A stretch of 64,000 bases of DNA from Thysanoteuthis rhombus. Taxonomy: Eukaryota > Mollusca > Cephalopoda > Oegopsida > Thysanoteuthidae. Below are positions 23,543 through 34,839 of the stretch, one piece after another (position 1 is the stretch's first letter; each line of letters opens with the position of its first letter). The translations under genes and the position numbers were made by a program. The stretch is from positions 44,369,794-44,433,793 of the forward strand of contig OY735216.1 in the NCBI GenBank assembly GCA_963457665.1, written 5' to 3'. The notes under the pieces are model-generated. The model searched no databases and was not told the origin of the DNA. It saw nothing but the letters and a program-made list of their open reading frames with translations.

Positions 23543-24012
23543 CATCATCATCATGATCATGATCATCATGATCATCATCATCATCTGTCATTCAACGTCT
23601 GTCATTGGACATAGACCTTCCCTAGGATTCGTCACACTTCTCTATTGTGGGTGTCGCTGAGCCGGTACTTTCTGAATTCGTCTAGCCCGTCTCTTCATCT
23701 AATATTCTGCCGGCCTCGGTTGGGATCCATATTGAGTCGCGATGTCCATCGGTTGTCCGCCATTCATGCAACATGGCCAGCCCTCAGCTATTTGAGACTT
23801 TTAATTGATTCTATAATGTCCCTGACTCCTGTCTTTTCCCGGATGTACTGCGCTGTGTTGTAGTCTCTCCATGTGAGGCCAAGCATAATTCTTCCATGTA
23901 CATGTTGCATAGGTCTTAATTTGCAGATCTGTCTCTTGGTTAGGCTCCATGTTTCAGCTCGAAAAGGAACTATTGGGAGGATGCATTGGTTATACACCCT
24001 TGTTTTTAGTTT
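23543..24012 (-). mobile_element. RTE-type LINE relic with ATC/GAT tail
   Basis: The (GAT)n-type tail (23543-23586) is followed on the minus strand by the full C-terminal region. The stretch 23788-23997 is still open: MYNQCILPIV, RAETWSLTKRQICK, MLGLTWRDYNTAQYIREK and RDIIESIKSLK. No RT catalytic region is present (5'-truncated after ACACCCTTG). Confidence 0.9.
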
Positions 24013-25172
24013 TTTCCAATGTTCTGTTGTTCTATCAAGTAACTATGTTCTTGATTACATATCAGAATCCCACCACCGTTTGATCACTAGAGAGGTATGT
24101 TCTTTTTTGAAGATGGCGTTTTAAGATCGGATTCATTAGAAAAAAACAACCTACCCGCGAAAAAATTACAGCAAAAGGCTTCTCAACGTTCCGTCGTCCT
24201 TTCAGGTATGCTCAATGACATTATAAAAGTCTACTGCAGGCTTCATCACAGACCTACTTCATGAGTTATCGAGCAAGTAGGTCATTCAGATTTCTGGATC
24301 CACCCTGAAATTTCATCATTTCTGTTCTTCCTTTCCTGCTCCAATTTTCCACAAGATTTTATTGAAATTCAAGAAAAACTTCTGGAAATATTGTTGACAT
24401 AATCTTTTTGAAATTACTCATACTAAGAATTGAAACGAAAATTTTACTTTAAGCATCGAATAAAAAGTTCCCTCTATAATATCATTTGTGAGCGCGGTAC
24501 AGAGCGTTAAAAAAGGTGAGAGAATAAGTGACTAATGCATCAAAAGTAGAGCTTAGGTGTACATATAAACTAATAATGCTTATTTTATACATTTCATGTA
24601 AGACCCAGTTCAATGTATTTTGTGTCAGGTCTGGTATAATGTAGTTAGTATCAAAGATTCCTGGTCAAGTCCAAATCAATACCAAATTCAACGTTCAGTA
24701 CCACATCTTTATCTTTAGAACCAAATTTCTTTGTTCAGTACCAAATCTGACCAGTTTTGATATTGGAAAGTATCGAATGGCAACCAAGACATGAACTTGT
24801 CGCGTTCTACACATGGCAGTCGCGAACTTCTGTCAACCACTAGCAATGCCGACTTTCCTGTTTAAACCAGTATTTGGTATGGCTTAAGATATTGGAACCT
24901 AATACTTTGGCGAACGGCTTTGCATCAAAAACAGGTGTCTTTATGTGTAGACACATCAGGTAGAAGAACCTGACTCAAATCCAGCTTAACGTAGAATTTA
25001 GAAGAATGGCCAGAATTTCTGCTTAGGAAAGATAATAAGGATCGGTGTAGGAGATGAACTCAGTGAGTTTTAACTATAAGCCAATTGAAGTATCAGGAAT
25101 GATGTTGGCTAGACGGCCTACCTCAGAAGACTTTGCATTTGTTGCCAATAATAATACTATTATGACATACAC

Positions 25173-25175
<3 letters not shown>
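24013..25175. other. No gene; weak CAGTACCAAAT tandem motif near 24655-24760
   Basis: The only structure seen is a loose repetition of AGTACCAAATCT / TTCAGTACCA wording between about 24640 and 24770. Confidence 0.5.

Positions 25176-25176
<1 letters not shown>

Positions 25177-25229
<53 letters not shown>
25177..25229. repeat. (TA)n microsatellite abutting a LINE 3' end
   Basis: TA run of about 53 bp directly joined to the CTTCATCATCATC tail of the minus-strand LINE. Confidence 0.95.
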
Positions 25230-25231
<2 letters not shown>

Positions 25232-25690
25232 TCATCATCATCAGTCTTTTAATGTCCATCGTTGGACATAGGCCTTCCCCAGGATTCGCTACACTTTTCT
25301 ATCATGAGTGTCGCGGAGCTAGTATTTTCTGAATCTGTCTAGTTCATCTCGCCATCTTATGTTCTGTCGGCCTCGGTTTCTTATGTGATCTCTGTGGATC
25401 CATGTTGTGAGACGCGTTGTCCATCAGTTGTCTTTAATTCTTGCAACATGGCCTGCTCATTGCCATTTGATATTTTTTGATAGTTTCTATGATGTCATGG
25501 ACTCCTGTTTTCTTCCTTATATACTGTGCTGTATTGTGATCTCTCCATGTAAGGTTGAGCATGATTCTCTCATATGCATGTTGCATACTTCTCAGTTTGT
25601 AGGTCTGTCTTTTGGTTAGGTTCCATGTTTCAGCTCCATAAATGACAATCAGGAGAATGCATTGGTTGTATACTGTTCTTTTTAGGATTA
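25230..25690 (-). mobile_element. RTE-type LINE relic
   Basis: Minus-strand C-terminal region. CAGTCTTTTAATGTCCATCG marks the 3' end. The homologues of RDTHDRKV, GHVARI, IRKKTGVHDIIE and CILLIVIYGAETWNLTKRQ follow. It is 5'-truncated after GTTCTTTTTAGGATTATTTG. Confidence 0.88.
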
Positions 25691-25814
25691 TTTGGATATA
25701 GATATATATTCATATAATCAGCTGCGTAACTTAACTATTTCCCTGTCTACAGCAACTGATTTTTCAAATCATGGGAAACAGTTTTTTCAATGAAAATATT
25801 ACTTATTATGTGGA

Positions 25815-26124
<310 letters not shown>

Positions 26125-26327
26125 CTTGTGTTGGGGGTCCGGGGAATATTCAGAGTTTCCTCACATTGGCTCCAGCTATATCTACAAAGGTTTCTATGCA
26201 AAAGAAATTATTTTGAATGCATACAACCTTATCTGATACAGAGCTGCCTCTTCAGATATTTCCTCAAATGCATATCCATGGACTCGTTTCATATAGACAC
26301 AAGTACCTCAATGTATAATGATATACA

Positions 26328-26700
26328 CTGACGGAGAAAAAAAAGCGCAGCATCCTGAGGAACGGTGCAAAATTCAACCTGGGTACGGCATGCTTATATT
26401 TTTGGGCAGTATATATTCTAAGATCTCGGCCACCTTGTGAAGTAGTAATATTAATACCATTGCATCGTATGTGTTTGCGTTACAGATGGAGAAACATGCT
26501 TTGATGGGTTTCAATGTGGTGGAAATGTCCAGGGAACGTTGAGCAGCCAAGAGTACCTCCAGAATATTGTTCAAACCATTCTGCTGTGATTTCTGTAACA
26601 GGAATGTAATGTGCTGATCCAGCAGGATAATGCCTGCACACATGACGCCTGAGCTGCTAAACATGCCCTGGAATACGTTTGAAAACTTCCCAGGCCGATG
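26328..26700 (+). pseudogene. Tc1-type transposase relic
   Basis: Plus-strand translation from about 26495 gives GGNVQGTLSSQEYLQNIVQ, then two stops, then NVLIQQDNACTHDA. This matches the Tc1 DDE transposase region that carries the second catalytic Asp (family wording LQQDNARPH). ACACTGACGGAGAAAAAAAA at 26327-26346 resembles a Tc1-type element end, which is an inference. Stops and missing N- and C-terminal parts show it is dead. Confidence 0.78.
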
Positions 26701-26849
26701 AGATCACAAGGTTGTTTATACATACGAGAGAATCTTTTATGTGCGATGGAGAACAGGTAATCTTGCTAAGAGTCAAAAGGGAGCTACACTCAGAAAATCA
26801 TGATTGTCTTCCTCTTGGAGACCAGAATGGGATTTTTTTTCATTTCTCT

Positions 26850-27215
26850 GACTTCGAATATGCGAGGAACTTCGTTTTTCCTCTGAGGGGCCGAAATCTT
26901 GACGGTCCCTTGTAGGGGTCAAAGTCAGGATAGGGAACTCTGTTTCCTTTGCAGGAGTCCAAAAACAGGGACAGTGAGGTTGGAAACTTTTTTTTGCTTT
27001 TCAGGGGTCGAAAGGCGAGGAACTTTTATGCTCTTACAAGTCAAAATTAGCGGGGGGGGATTTTCTTTCACCTATCAAGGAGAACATTTTTTAGGGGTCA
27101 AAAGCTAAAACTTTTATTTAAATGTTTATGTTTTAAGGGGTCTTAAGTGTAGGGTAACTTGTCCGCTCGCTTTGAGGGGTCAAGAGTGAGGGGAGACTTT
27201 TTTCCTTCCTGTAAT
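26850..27215 (+). repeat. Diverged GGGGTCAAAAG minisatellite, block 1
   Basis: About seven loose units of ~40-60 bp built on AGGGGTC(A)AAAG-GAGGGAACTTTTTTCCTTTC. Starts lie near 26883, 26915, 26952, 27003, 27091, 27136 and 27174. It lies between the two Tc1 relics. Confidence 0.7.
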
Positions 27216-27254
27216 TTAATCATAATCACGATAACAAAACGTGATCATCTACAT

Positions 27255-27465
27255 ACGTGACTTAGATCAGGAGACGGACACATTCCAGAATTTATTTGCG
27301 GGATGAGGATCCAATACCTAGCGTCATGTTGTAGGGTGCAATTAATGTTTGTCGCTCTTAATGTCTGTAGAGGAAACATTGAGCAGCACAAGGTACTTAT
27401 AGAATATTCTTCTAACCACTCTGCTGTAATTTCTGCAACAGGATTCTCAAATCTCAAGCTACGCC
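27255..27465 (+). pseudogene. Second Tc1-type transposase relic
   Basis: GAAACATTGAGCAGCACAAG...CTTATAGAATATTCTTCTAA...CCACTCTGCTGTAATTTCTG is a nucleotide-level match to the relic at 26530-26605, with a 1-nt frame change. The QQDN part is missing. Together the two copies suggest duplication of a decayed element before or with expansion of the surrounding minisatellite. Confidence 0.65.
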
Positions 27466-27504
27466 TCCGAGTGAAAGGAAACTTCTTTCACATGTATTCA
27501 GCTA

Positions 27505-27506
<2 letters not shown>

Positions 27507-27567
<61 letters not shown>
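27507..27567. repeat. (TA)n microsatellite
   Basis: TA run of about 60 bp inside the minisatellite region. Confidence 0.96.
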
Positions 27568-27568
<1 letters not shown>

Positions 27569-28035
27569 AAGGGGTTAAAAGTGAAAGGGAATTTCGTTCA
27601 CATTTCAGAGTCCAAAAAGGTAAGAAAACTTTCCCTGTTTAAGGGGTCAAAAATAAAGGGAGTCTTCCTTCTCCTTTCAAGGAGTCAGTTGTAATGGGGG
27701 GATTCCTCAATTGAGAGATCAAATGTCATGGGACCATTTCCCTCTCGTTCAAAGGGTCATGAATGAAAGGAAAGTTTTTCCCCTTAATAAATGACAAAAG
27801 TAAAGGCAAAATCGTGGCCAAGGGAACAGTTAGGGAGCCATCACAAGACCCCAATGAGGTTACAACGTAGGCGACACTATGAGCATAATAAATAATCGTT
27901 TATCCACTGCTTTTCAACTGACAATATGCAATGAGAGCTTTCAATAAATGTTGAATGGGGGTCGCTCAAGGAACATCGTCTCTCGGACCCCCCGAATCTG
28001 TAGCTACGCCTCTGAGTGAAGGGGAACTTCTTTTA
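27567..28035 (+). repeat. GGGGTCAAAAG minisatellite, block 2
   Basis: Continues the block 1 theme: GAAGGGGTTAAAAGTGAAAGG, TAAGGGGTCAAAAATAAAGG, CAAAGGGTCATGAATGAAAGG. The phrase TAGCTACGCCTCTGAGTGAA (28001) repeats AAGCTACGCCTCCGAGTGAA (27458), showing a longer higher-order unit of about 540 bp. Confidence 0.65.
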
Positions 28036-28089
28036 CATGTGTGAAAGTGTTAATACTATCTTTAAAACTCTCACCCAGCGTTGACGGTA

Positions 28090-28093
<4 letters not shown>

Positions 28094-28171
<78 letters not shown>
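28094..28171. repeat. (TA)n(GT)n microsatellite
   Basis: About 36 bp of TA then about 40 bp of GT. Confidence 0.95.
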
Positions 28172-28175
<4 letters not shown>

Positions 28176-28239
28176 CACGTGCACGTGCGTGCGTGTGCGT
28201 ACGTGCATTCATGCATAGATTGTATATACGTATTTTAGA

Positions 28240-28495
28240 AGTTGTTGGTTCCTGATTTCAAAATACTATCCACCAACTCAGCGTCCTCTTTTGAAGGACG
28301 CTGTGGTTTTGACATCATTGTAACGCTTTTCTGCACTTTAAATGTTTGTTTTTTAAATCCTTCCTCAACCCTCTTCAGAAAATCAGTTCAATTCTGGAAT
28401 TATCTTCCACAATTCCCGTTATCTACTTCGACAATAATTTATGCCTTTGACAGCAGTTTCTACATCGTAGACAGTTTTAAAATGAAGAAAAGAAA
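28240..28495 (+). pseudogene. LINE (CR1/L2/Jockey-type) ORF2 C-terminal relic, tentative
   Basis: Plus-strand open stretch with NPSSTLFRKSVQFWNYLPQF followed by Ser/Phe-rich sequence. This resembles the conserved tail of many CR1/L2/Jockey-like ORF2 proteins, which end with an S.FPR...LWNSLP-type motif a few dozen residues before the stop. Only this motif supports the call. Confidence 0.45.
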
Positions 28496-28599
28496 TTGAC
28501 TTTGAATTCGATATTGAACTTTACATTTCAGTTTGTAGATCAGAGTTTTGATAAAATTAACATCTCGCAGCTCTGTGAAACACGCACTGAAATGGTCGA

Positions 28600-28812
28600 G
28601 ACACAACCTTAGTTTTTAAGGATACATTTGATCATTTAAAAAGAAATCTGACCGGTCGTTTCATCTTTCAAAACAAGTCATCTTTCGGGATTGCCATCAG
28701 CTGCCGCCCTTTATTTTATTTTTTTTTCAATTTTATCGACGGTCTGAAATCACTTTTTATCACTTTTGGGGAAAAGCCAGATGTCACAGGGAGCTAAATC
28801 TGGGCGTTATTG
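28600..28812 (-). pseudogene. Mariner-type transposase C-terminal relic
   Basis: Minus strand reads PDLAPCDIWLFPK (rc of about 28770-28808), the mariner motif holding the third catalytic Asp in PCD. It continues QTVDKIEK and then, in other frames, sequence homologous to the 47.2-kb copy. Frameshifts and stops are present. Confidence 0.75.
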
Positions 28813-28825
28813 ATGCTTGAAAAGG

Positions 28826-29230
28826 GTCTAAACCAATGCAACTTCCTGATAGTCATCTATGGAGCTGGAACATGAAACCTAAGAAAAAGATTGGTACGCA
28901 AACTAAGAACTACGCAACGTACACAGGAGGAAATCATGTTTAATATCACGTTGAGGGATCACAAGATAGTGAAATATGATAGAAAATAAACAGGCGTCAG
29001 AGAAACACTCAGAAAATTTAGATGGCCAAGGGCTGGTTGTGCTGCAAGAATGTTCGACCACTGCCAGAAATCACAACGAACAACGTGGACCCCTTGATAG
29101 CATATGCGATACTGTGGCCGACAAAAAAATAAGATGGTGTGACAAACTTGGCAACTTCAGAATGTATTGGCTCCGCGACGCCTATGATCCAGATATTTTA
29201 CTTTGAAGTCTATGCCCGACAATAAACGTC
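28826..29230 (+). mobile_element. RTE-type LINE relic
   Basis: Plus-strand C-terminal region: NFLIVIYGAGT*NL (28840-28880), RTQEEIMFNITLRDH, RETLRKFRWPRAGCAARMFD, WCDKLGNFRMYWLRDAYD and a KVYAR-type end at about 29215. It lacks a clear (GAT)n tail. Confidence 0.85.
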
Positions 29231-29232
29231 AA

Positions 29233-29470
29233 AATGGTCCCTTACTTTGTGTCCGGTAGCATTCACCTATTGTTTTCTTTTTTTTTTCTTTTAAAAAGTC
29301 GAACATTCTAGTGATCATGGCCAAATAAAAGGGAGTGATTAATTCATCGATCGACCCATTTTTCAAATATCCAATTGATAAACCCTGACACAGCATGCTA
29401 CCAAAAAACAATGGTCCCATGATAGATCTTGCTGAATGACTAACCAGACCTCTCTTAGTAAAGTCACGTC
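29233..29470 (+). repeat. Dispersed ~220-bp repeat (copy 1 of 2)
   Basis: TGTCCGGTAGCATTCACCTATTG, AGTGATTAATTCATCGATCGACCC, CAGCATGCTACCAAAAAACAA and GACTAACCAGACCTCTCTTA recur in the same order at 33433-33640. The class is unknown. It directly follows the LINE end at 29230. Confidence 0.7.
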
Positions 29471-29747
29471 GTTGACTATGTAATGTGACAGAAATGGTCA
29501 GTGAGACTGGCTAGCTAAAACCTGTGCAACAGCAAGACGCCCTGAATGTCTGTCTCCCTATCATGGACAAATACTCACATACTCTCCTTATGGACACATG
29601 TGAAATGAAGTCTCCAACACTGACCACTGCCACCTCTGAGAAATAGATAACTATCTCAACAATAGTTTCTCTTTTTATTATAAAAGAGATCTCATCTTTG
29701 GACTTAAGATGTTTGTTCGTTCATCTACCTATCAATTCTATTGCCAA

Positions 29748-29750
<3 letters not shown>

Positions 29751-29805
<55 letters not shown>
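29751..29805. repeat. (TA)n microsatellite at hammerhead-repeat boundary
   Basis: TA-rich run ending directly at the TTGTGTCATCCACAG terminus of the hammerhead repeat. Confidence 0.95.
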
Positions 29806-29806
<1 letters not shown>

Positions 29807-30160
29807 TGTCATCCACAGACTGCTGTTTCGATGTATTACATCTCTTCAGTGTGACTATAGACTTTCCATTATCCTATCCAGTACTGCGAGGCAGAATTGA
29901 AACCTTCACTTCAGACCCGCAGGCTGATATCTTATATCTGGACTACAGAACTGGATAGTCAGTAAAATTGAATTTAAGCGATATATCTATATACACAGAA
30001 ATCCCTCATCCACCAGAGTGCTCTATTTCTATGGAAGAGCATAGCATGAGCGTACAATGGATGAGTTACCTCACTTAGAGAGTGCTCAACCCTAAATAGA
30101 GGAGCATCAATTATTGTGTCATCCACAGATAGCTGTTTCGATGTACATATTGTTGATGGT
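29805..30160 (-). mobile_element. Hammerhead-bearing 310-nt tandem repeat (retrozyme-like), 1.1 units
   Basis: Two in-phase occurrences of TTGTGTCATCCACAGA..GCTGTTTCGATGTA, at 29805 and 30115, are exactly 310 nt apart and define the monomer. Ribozyme sense is the minus strand. The first unit is complete and the second stops within stem II of the ribozyme. Landmarks shared with the 42.0- and 62.1-kb copies are CATCTCTTCAGTGTG, CTTTCCATTATCC, GAGGCAGAATTGAAAC, TCAGACC-GCAGGC-GATATC and CATCCACCAGAGTGCTCT. There is no coding potential. Metazoan retrozymes are non-coding tandem repeats of a few hundred nt with type I hammerheads, and the match in architecture is close. Confidence 0.75.
29813..29854 (-). 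ncRNA. Type I hammerhead ribozyme
   Basis: Minus strand 5' to 3': TCACA (stem I), CTGAAGA (29843-29849), stem II GATGT-AAT-ACATC (perfect 5 bp), GAAAC (29825-29829), AGCAGTC, then TGTGG (stem I). All invariant core positions and a GUC cleavage triplet are present. Stem III, a perfect ACAGCTGT palindrome in the 62-kb copy, has one mismatch here, and stem I ends in a G-U pair. Predicted cleavage lies between 29818 and 29817. Confidence 0.75.
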
Positions 30161-30270
30161 TCCAAAAAACCAAGCAATTGATCTGCAGACAAGAGAAAAT
30201 AAATAAGAAGGTAATTCAACAAAACTTGTCTGTTGTGTTGAACGATCTAAGCTCTAAAGAAAAATGGCCA

Positions 30271-30272
<2 letters not shown>

Positions 30273-30315
<43 letters not shown>
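30273..30315. repeat. (TA)n microsatellite
   Basis: TA run of about 42 bp. Confidence 0.95.
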
Positions 30316-30318
<3 letters not shown>

Positions 30319-30511
30319 ACTTTAAAGTTATCACTAGCTGTATTTTCTTTTATGTCTCTCTGGTCAATTCCTTAAGAGACGGAAAAAGATCAACACTGAT
30401 CAGAGGGAGGTCTACGGAGAAGAATATATACATAGCAACGGTTAGTGCAATCACAGTCATCATGGAAAGAGATAGGAAGGTTCTTGTCCAGTAGTGGTCT
30501 TATAATAGCTA

Positions 30512-30512
30512 T

Positions 30513-30549
<37 letters not shown>

Positions 30550-30589
30550 ATATACGTGTGTGTGTGTGTCATCAACGTTGCTATGATGT

Positions 30590-30628
<39 letters not shown>
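30512..30628. repeat. (GAT)n, (GT)n and (TA)n cluster
   Basis: GAT units 30512-30550, a short GT run 30556-30569 and TA 30592-30628. No LINE 3' end is attached to this GAT tract. Confidence 0.92.
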
Positions 30629-30631
<3 letters not shown>

Positions 30632-30968
30632 GGTTGCCCCGGCAACGCTTATAATGGTGAAAGAGCATTGTTCCGCATGGCTTACAAAGTGGTCTATTCA
30701 GCCATAAATCCCTTGTTTCATCTTTGAGTCGGTCGGACATCGTGATATATCCCTCAGCATTGAAGTCAGGTCGTCAGCTGCGGTGGAGACCGGGGGATTC
30801 AAAGGATGGGGCGATCTGGTGGAGGGTCGCCGAGTTGTGCAGTTGAAATCCCGCGATTTGTCGATTGAATCCTCTCAGATTGGGTTAAGAAAGGATTCGC
30901 CAGGGGTAATGATTCTGACTCTGGCTTATTTTCATCTTCCAAGAAAACTATCCATCTTTGGAAAAAAA

Positions 30969-30969
<1 letters not shown>

Positions 30970-30999
<30 letters not shown>

Positions 31000-31002
31000 C
31001 TT

Positions 31003-31081
<79 letters not shown>
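30970..31081. repeat. (TTC)n(TTA)n compound microsatellite
   Basis: About 20 TTC units (30970-31030) then about 17 TTA units (31031-31081). The TTA part is the (AAT)n tail of the minus-strand LINE 3' end that follows. Confidence 0.96.
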
Positions 31082-31082
<1 letters not shown>

Positions 31083-31268
31083 GAATCTCACACCAGTTGC
31101 CTGGTGGTAACCGCTGGAGTTTGAGCGACAGCAAATCTCCTCAAGTCTCCAGCCCTCCTCTCCTAGTACTCATAGGTCACAGTAATACTGTGGTTTACAG
31201 TTTCACACCGGTTGACCGGTGGTCATTGCTGAAGGTTGGGTGACAATAAGTCTCCTCAGGTCTTCAGC
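31082..31268 (-). mobile_element. Restriction-like-endonuclease LINE, 3' UTR only
   Basis: Reverse complement matches the 3' UTR of the 9-10 kb element: module A (GACCTGAGGAGACTTATTGTC), the CACAGT-ATT-ACTGTG hairpin and module B. All three hairpins are kept: CACCGG-TCAA-CCGGTG, CACAGT-ATT-ACTGTG and CACCAG-GCAA-CTGGTG. It is followed by (AAT)n, as in both + strand copies. 5'-truncated about 190 bp from the tail. Confidence 0.88.
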
Positions 31269-31269
31269 C

Positions 31270-33425
31270 AAATTATCATTATTATCATTGTAAATGATAG
31301 ATAAAGCCTTGCTTGTAAATATTTCAAAAGAAACAAGTGTAAATAAAACTGTTTGATTAAAAAAAAAAAAAGATTTTATATCTTTGAAGATGTGCTATAT
31401 ATCAAAAAGTTCCAGTTTTGTCAGATTATATCAAATTTCAAAAGTTTAAAACATTCTTGTTTTTCTTCCTTCTTTTTCAATTCCTTCTTCTTCTTCTACT
31501 TCTTATTATCATCATTATTATTATTATTATCATTATTATTATTACACTTTTGTCTTGATTTCTGTCTTATTTTCAGAGATGATGAATTATACACTAATTT
31601 ACTCTGGCACCACTGTAAACTTCATGTTCCACATTTTTGTCAGTTTCCGTACAAGGTCCTGATATTTATTTTCCTTACATCTTCATCTTCATGACTATCA
31701 GATCCGATTTGCTTGGATGTGGTGCTCGGTCTTGATCTCAAAATATATTTTAATTCTTCTCCTTCGTATGATCTAGCACAGTTTTTGCTTTGTGTTGATA
31801 CCCTTTGTTTACCTGGTCAAACAAAAGTCGTTTGCACAATTGCGACTGTATCACAGTTCCTACTCTGTCGTGTCAATTTTTGCATTCCTTTCGAGACAAA
31901 TTGCTGAATTTAATCATAATGTGATTTTCAGCCACCACTACGCAAGGCTTGCATTTGTTATTTCTCTGTATTAATTATTGTTAGTAGTGATTACCTGTCG
32001 AAATGTTAAGAGATAATCTGAAGCTGTGTCTATGTCAGTATGTTTACAGAGTTATTTGAAAGGTCAGCGTAAGTTATTGCGAAGTAAAATTATTGTAACA
32101 TCAGCAACAGCATTAAGAGTGGAAGTAGTTGTTTGGATATTAACAGCAGTAGCAAACGAACGAATACACCTATGCACACAGCAGAATAGCTGATTTTGTG
32201 TTCATGTTTTTGTATTACTCCTTCCTCTCTATCATTTTGTTTATGCCGCAGACAGGCCGAAACTTCGCCAATTATAATCATGATTTGTAGTAATATTGTA
32301 TTTTTCATGCATGAGCAAATTCACATGTCTAGAGATTGTCATTGCACATTTTGAGAGTCTATATCCGTAAATCTAAAGCACCTTCTTCGATATCCTCCAA
32401 ACTCCCAGCTTTGCCCTGGACTGGCAGACTGTGAGACGGTATGGTAACTCAGTAATGCCGCTACGAGGCCTTATGAGGCACACCTGCTTATAGGGCAGCA
32501 CAAGTAATCAAGACCACAAAAGAGGAAGGCCTTCTAGTGGATTCACCAAAAAAAGGAGAGTAATGCGAGAATTAAATGCTTAAAATTTCAATTAGTTCTG
32601 TATTGGTTCATTGATTGGCGATTTCAATGGAAAACAATGCGAAAAAATTGTGCCATTCACAGAATTTTAGCATCAGCAATTGTGGGGACACATTTGGTCT
32701 GAATTCTGCGTTATGAGGGGAACAATTGCTGTATCATACTCTGGTCTATATAATTGAAGTTCTTCCCTTCAAATTCGCTTCAAATTCAATAGCATAGTTA
32801 CCAAAAAGCAATCTTTCATGAGTGACACATCAACTTTTACGTCTCTGATAATCGTTTTCTTCCATCTTAAAAACTGTTGTTTGCTGGCACAAACACGTCT
32901 CAATCTGACTAAATCTTGTTCTTCTCTGTTTTGCTTTTCTTTCTTTGGTGGAATGGTCGGACTGGACCTCAAAGTCCAAATCTCTTTTATCTTCTCTCAT
33001 TATCATTTTTCTTTCTACAACTACTTTTCTGTAGTGCTTTTTTTTTTCAATAAGATGAATCTAAGTGCTTTGCATAATTCCCAACGTATGACCGTACCTG
33101 CTCTGCCATGCCTGTTTTGGGACCGCTTTTCGGGTCACTTTACTACATTCAATTCCGCTGTGGTATAAAGTGTCATTTATTTTTCGGGTTTTCCTCCATT
33201 TCTATGAACCGTCAACTAAATTATCACTAAAACTCTTAACAAAAGTTTCTTCAGTCTTTAAGCTGCCGTGGCTGACTCTCTATCTATGTATCACCTGTAC
33301 AGGCCACGATAATGGAACTAGTGCGCTGAAAATGTCAACATTTACTAATTATGTTTAAAAAAAAAAAATTGTTTTCTGAAAATCCCAGTTTCAATTTGCA
33401 ATGTGGATTTATTTTGAATTTATCC
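31270..33425. other. No gene or repeat recognised
   Basis: Pyrimidine-rich patches (31455-31550) and several short open frames with no recognisable domain. I see no exon signature. Confidence 0.5.
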
Positions 33426-33429
33426 TTTG

Positions 33430-33642
33430 AATTATGTCCGGTAGTATTCACGCTTGTTTTTCGATAATTTGGACCATTTTTTTAGAGAGAGCATTGCCCA
33501 GCAAGAGGTGAGGGTAGTGAATCATTCATTGATCACCAATTTTTCTCCATTTTTTTTATTATTCAGCCCTAACATGATATGCCGCCAAAAGATATTAGTT
33601 ACGTGGCGGTCTCTATTGGGTGACTAACCAGACCTGTTTTGA
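33430..33642 (+). repeat. Dispersed ~220-bp repeat (copy 2 of 2)
   Basis: TGTCCGGTAGTATTCACGCTTG, GTGAATCATTCATTGATCACC, GATATGCCGCCAAAAGATA and GACTAACCAGACCTGTTTTG match the copy at 29233-29470. Confidence 0.7.
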
Positions 33643-33687
33643 TTTTTGTTAAAATTATCATCAATAATGATAATACAAGTAGTAACA

Positions 33688-33701
33688 GCCGCAGCAGCAG
33701 C

Positions 33702-33736
<35 letters not shown>
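33688..33736. repeat. (GCA)n(GTA)n microsatellite
   Basis: Four GCA units then about 12 GTA units. Confidence 0.9.
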
Positions 33737-34799
33737 CCGTAGTAGTGGTAATAGTTTTAATCAGCCTAAAGCGTTCTAGAAGTTGCTAGGGGTTCTGCGA
33801 AATCTTATACATGCATGAAATAAGCAAATATCTTTTTTTATATTTGATTTTTCCAATAATGAGTGGCGACCCCTGTTTTGATGACATATGACACTCTGCT
33901 GTCTTCAAGTAAAAACAATAGGACATTTTTCACCGAACACCCAGAACACCGAGTTCAACACCCAAGTTCACAACTTCTCCAACACACACGAACACAAGTG
34001 CATCCAGATAACTCAAGTCTTTCCGGCTATATTGTAATATATAAACGGCGGCCCATAGATTGGAAAATCCCAATTACTCTCTAGATCCAATTATCTCGGA
34101 GGTTTGACAGCATCAACACCAAAAACTACATTATCGGATATCCACATCCCGCCCATACTCTTTTTTTTCTATTAAAGAGCCAAACAAAATTGAGTCCATG
34201 TCAGAGATCTCTCAGACCTACGTTAAGTGCGGTATTCATTGGAGAATGGAGTCAGATAGAATTATACCTAATTAATTTTATCCATTCCGTTATATGAATA
34301 CCAGGAGTGCGGCAAAAAACAATCACGAGTTTCACAATTATTAGATCTGTAATTGATATCTAAATTAATATTAAAGCTGTGCTGTTCTGTCTGTCCATAT
34401 TTTTGATTCATCTCTAAAATTATAGGTTATCATCGTTCCAGCATTTGTAATCTTTACTGGTGAGGAAGGAAAATATGTCTTCTTGTCAAAGTTCAAATCA
34501 TTTGTGTATAGGGAGTGAAAATGAATAGGGTTATGTTTATGTGTGTGTTTGTGTGTGAGTGTGTGTGTGTGTACTTAAATTTATAAGTATATTAAGCTCA
34601 TAAAAAACATTAGTTTTATGATAAGTAAGCTTCGATTATTAAATTTTTTTCAAGGGAACTGGCTTCTATTCCATATGTTTTTTTTTTATATTGAATTTGG
34701 ATGGAAGGGTACTGAAAAAATATAATATCACTAACATGACCATAAAAATGTCAAAAACTATTTTCCTGTACACCGCAGAATATAGATAATCACTTGTAG

Positions 34800-34800
<1 letters not shown>

Positions 34801-34839
<39 letters not shown>

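Noticed and set aside
30445..30654. Asp-rich open frame
   Set aside because: Translated (GAT)n and (TA)n.
31353..31694. 113-codon open frame as a membrane protein
   Set aside because: Phe/Leu/Ser runs come from TTC/TTT-rich and TTA-rich DNA. No other support.
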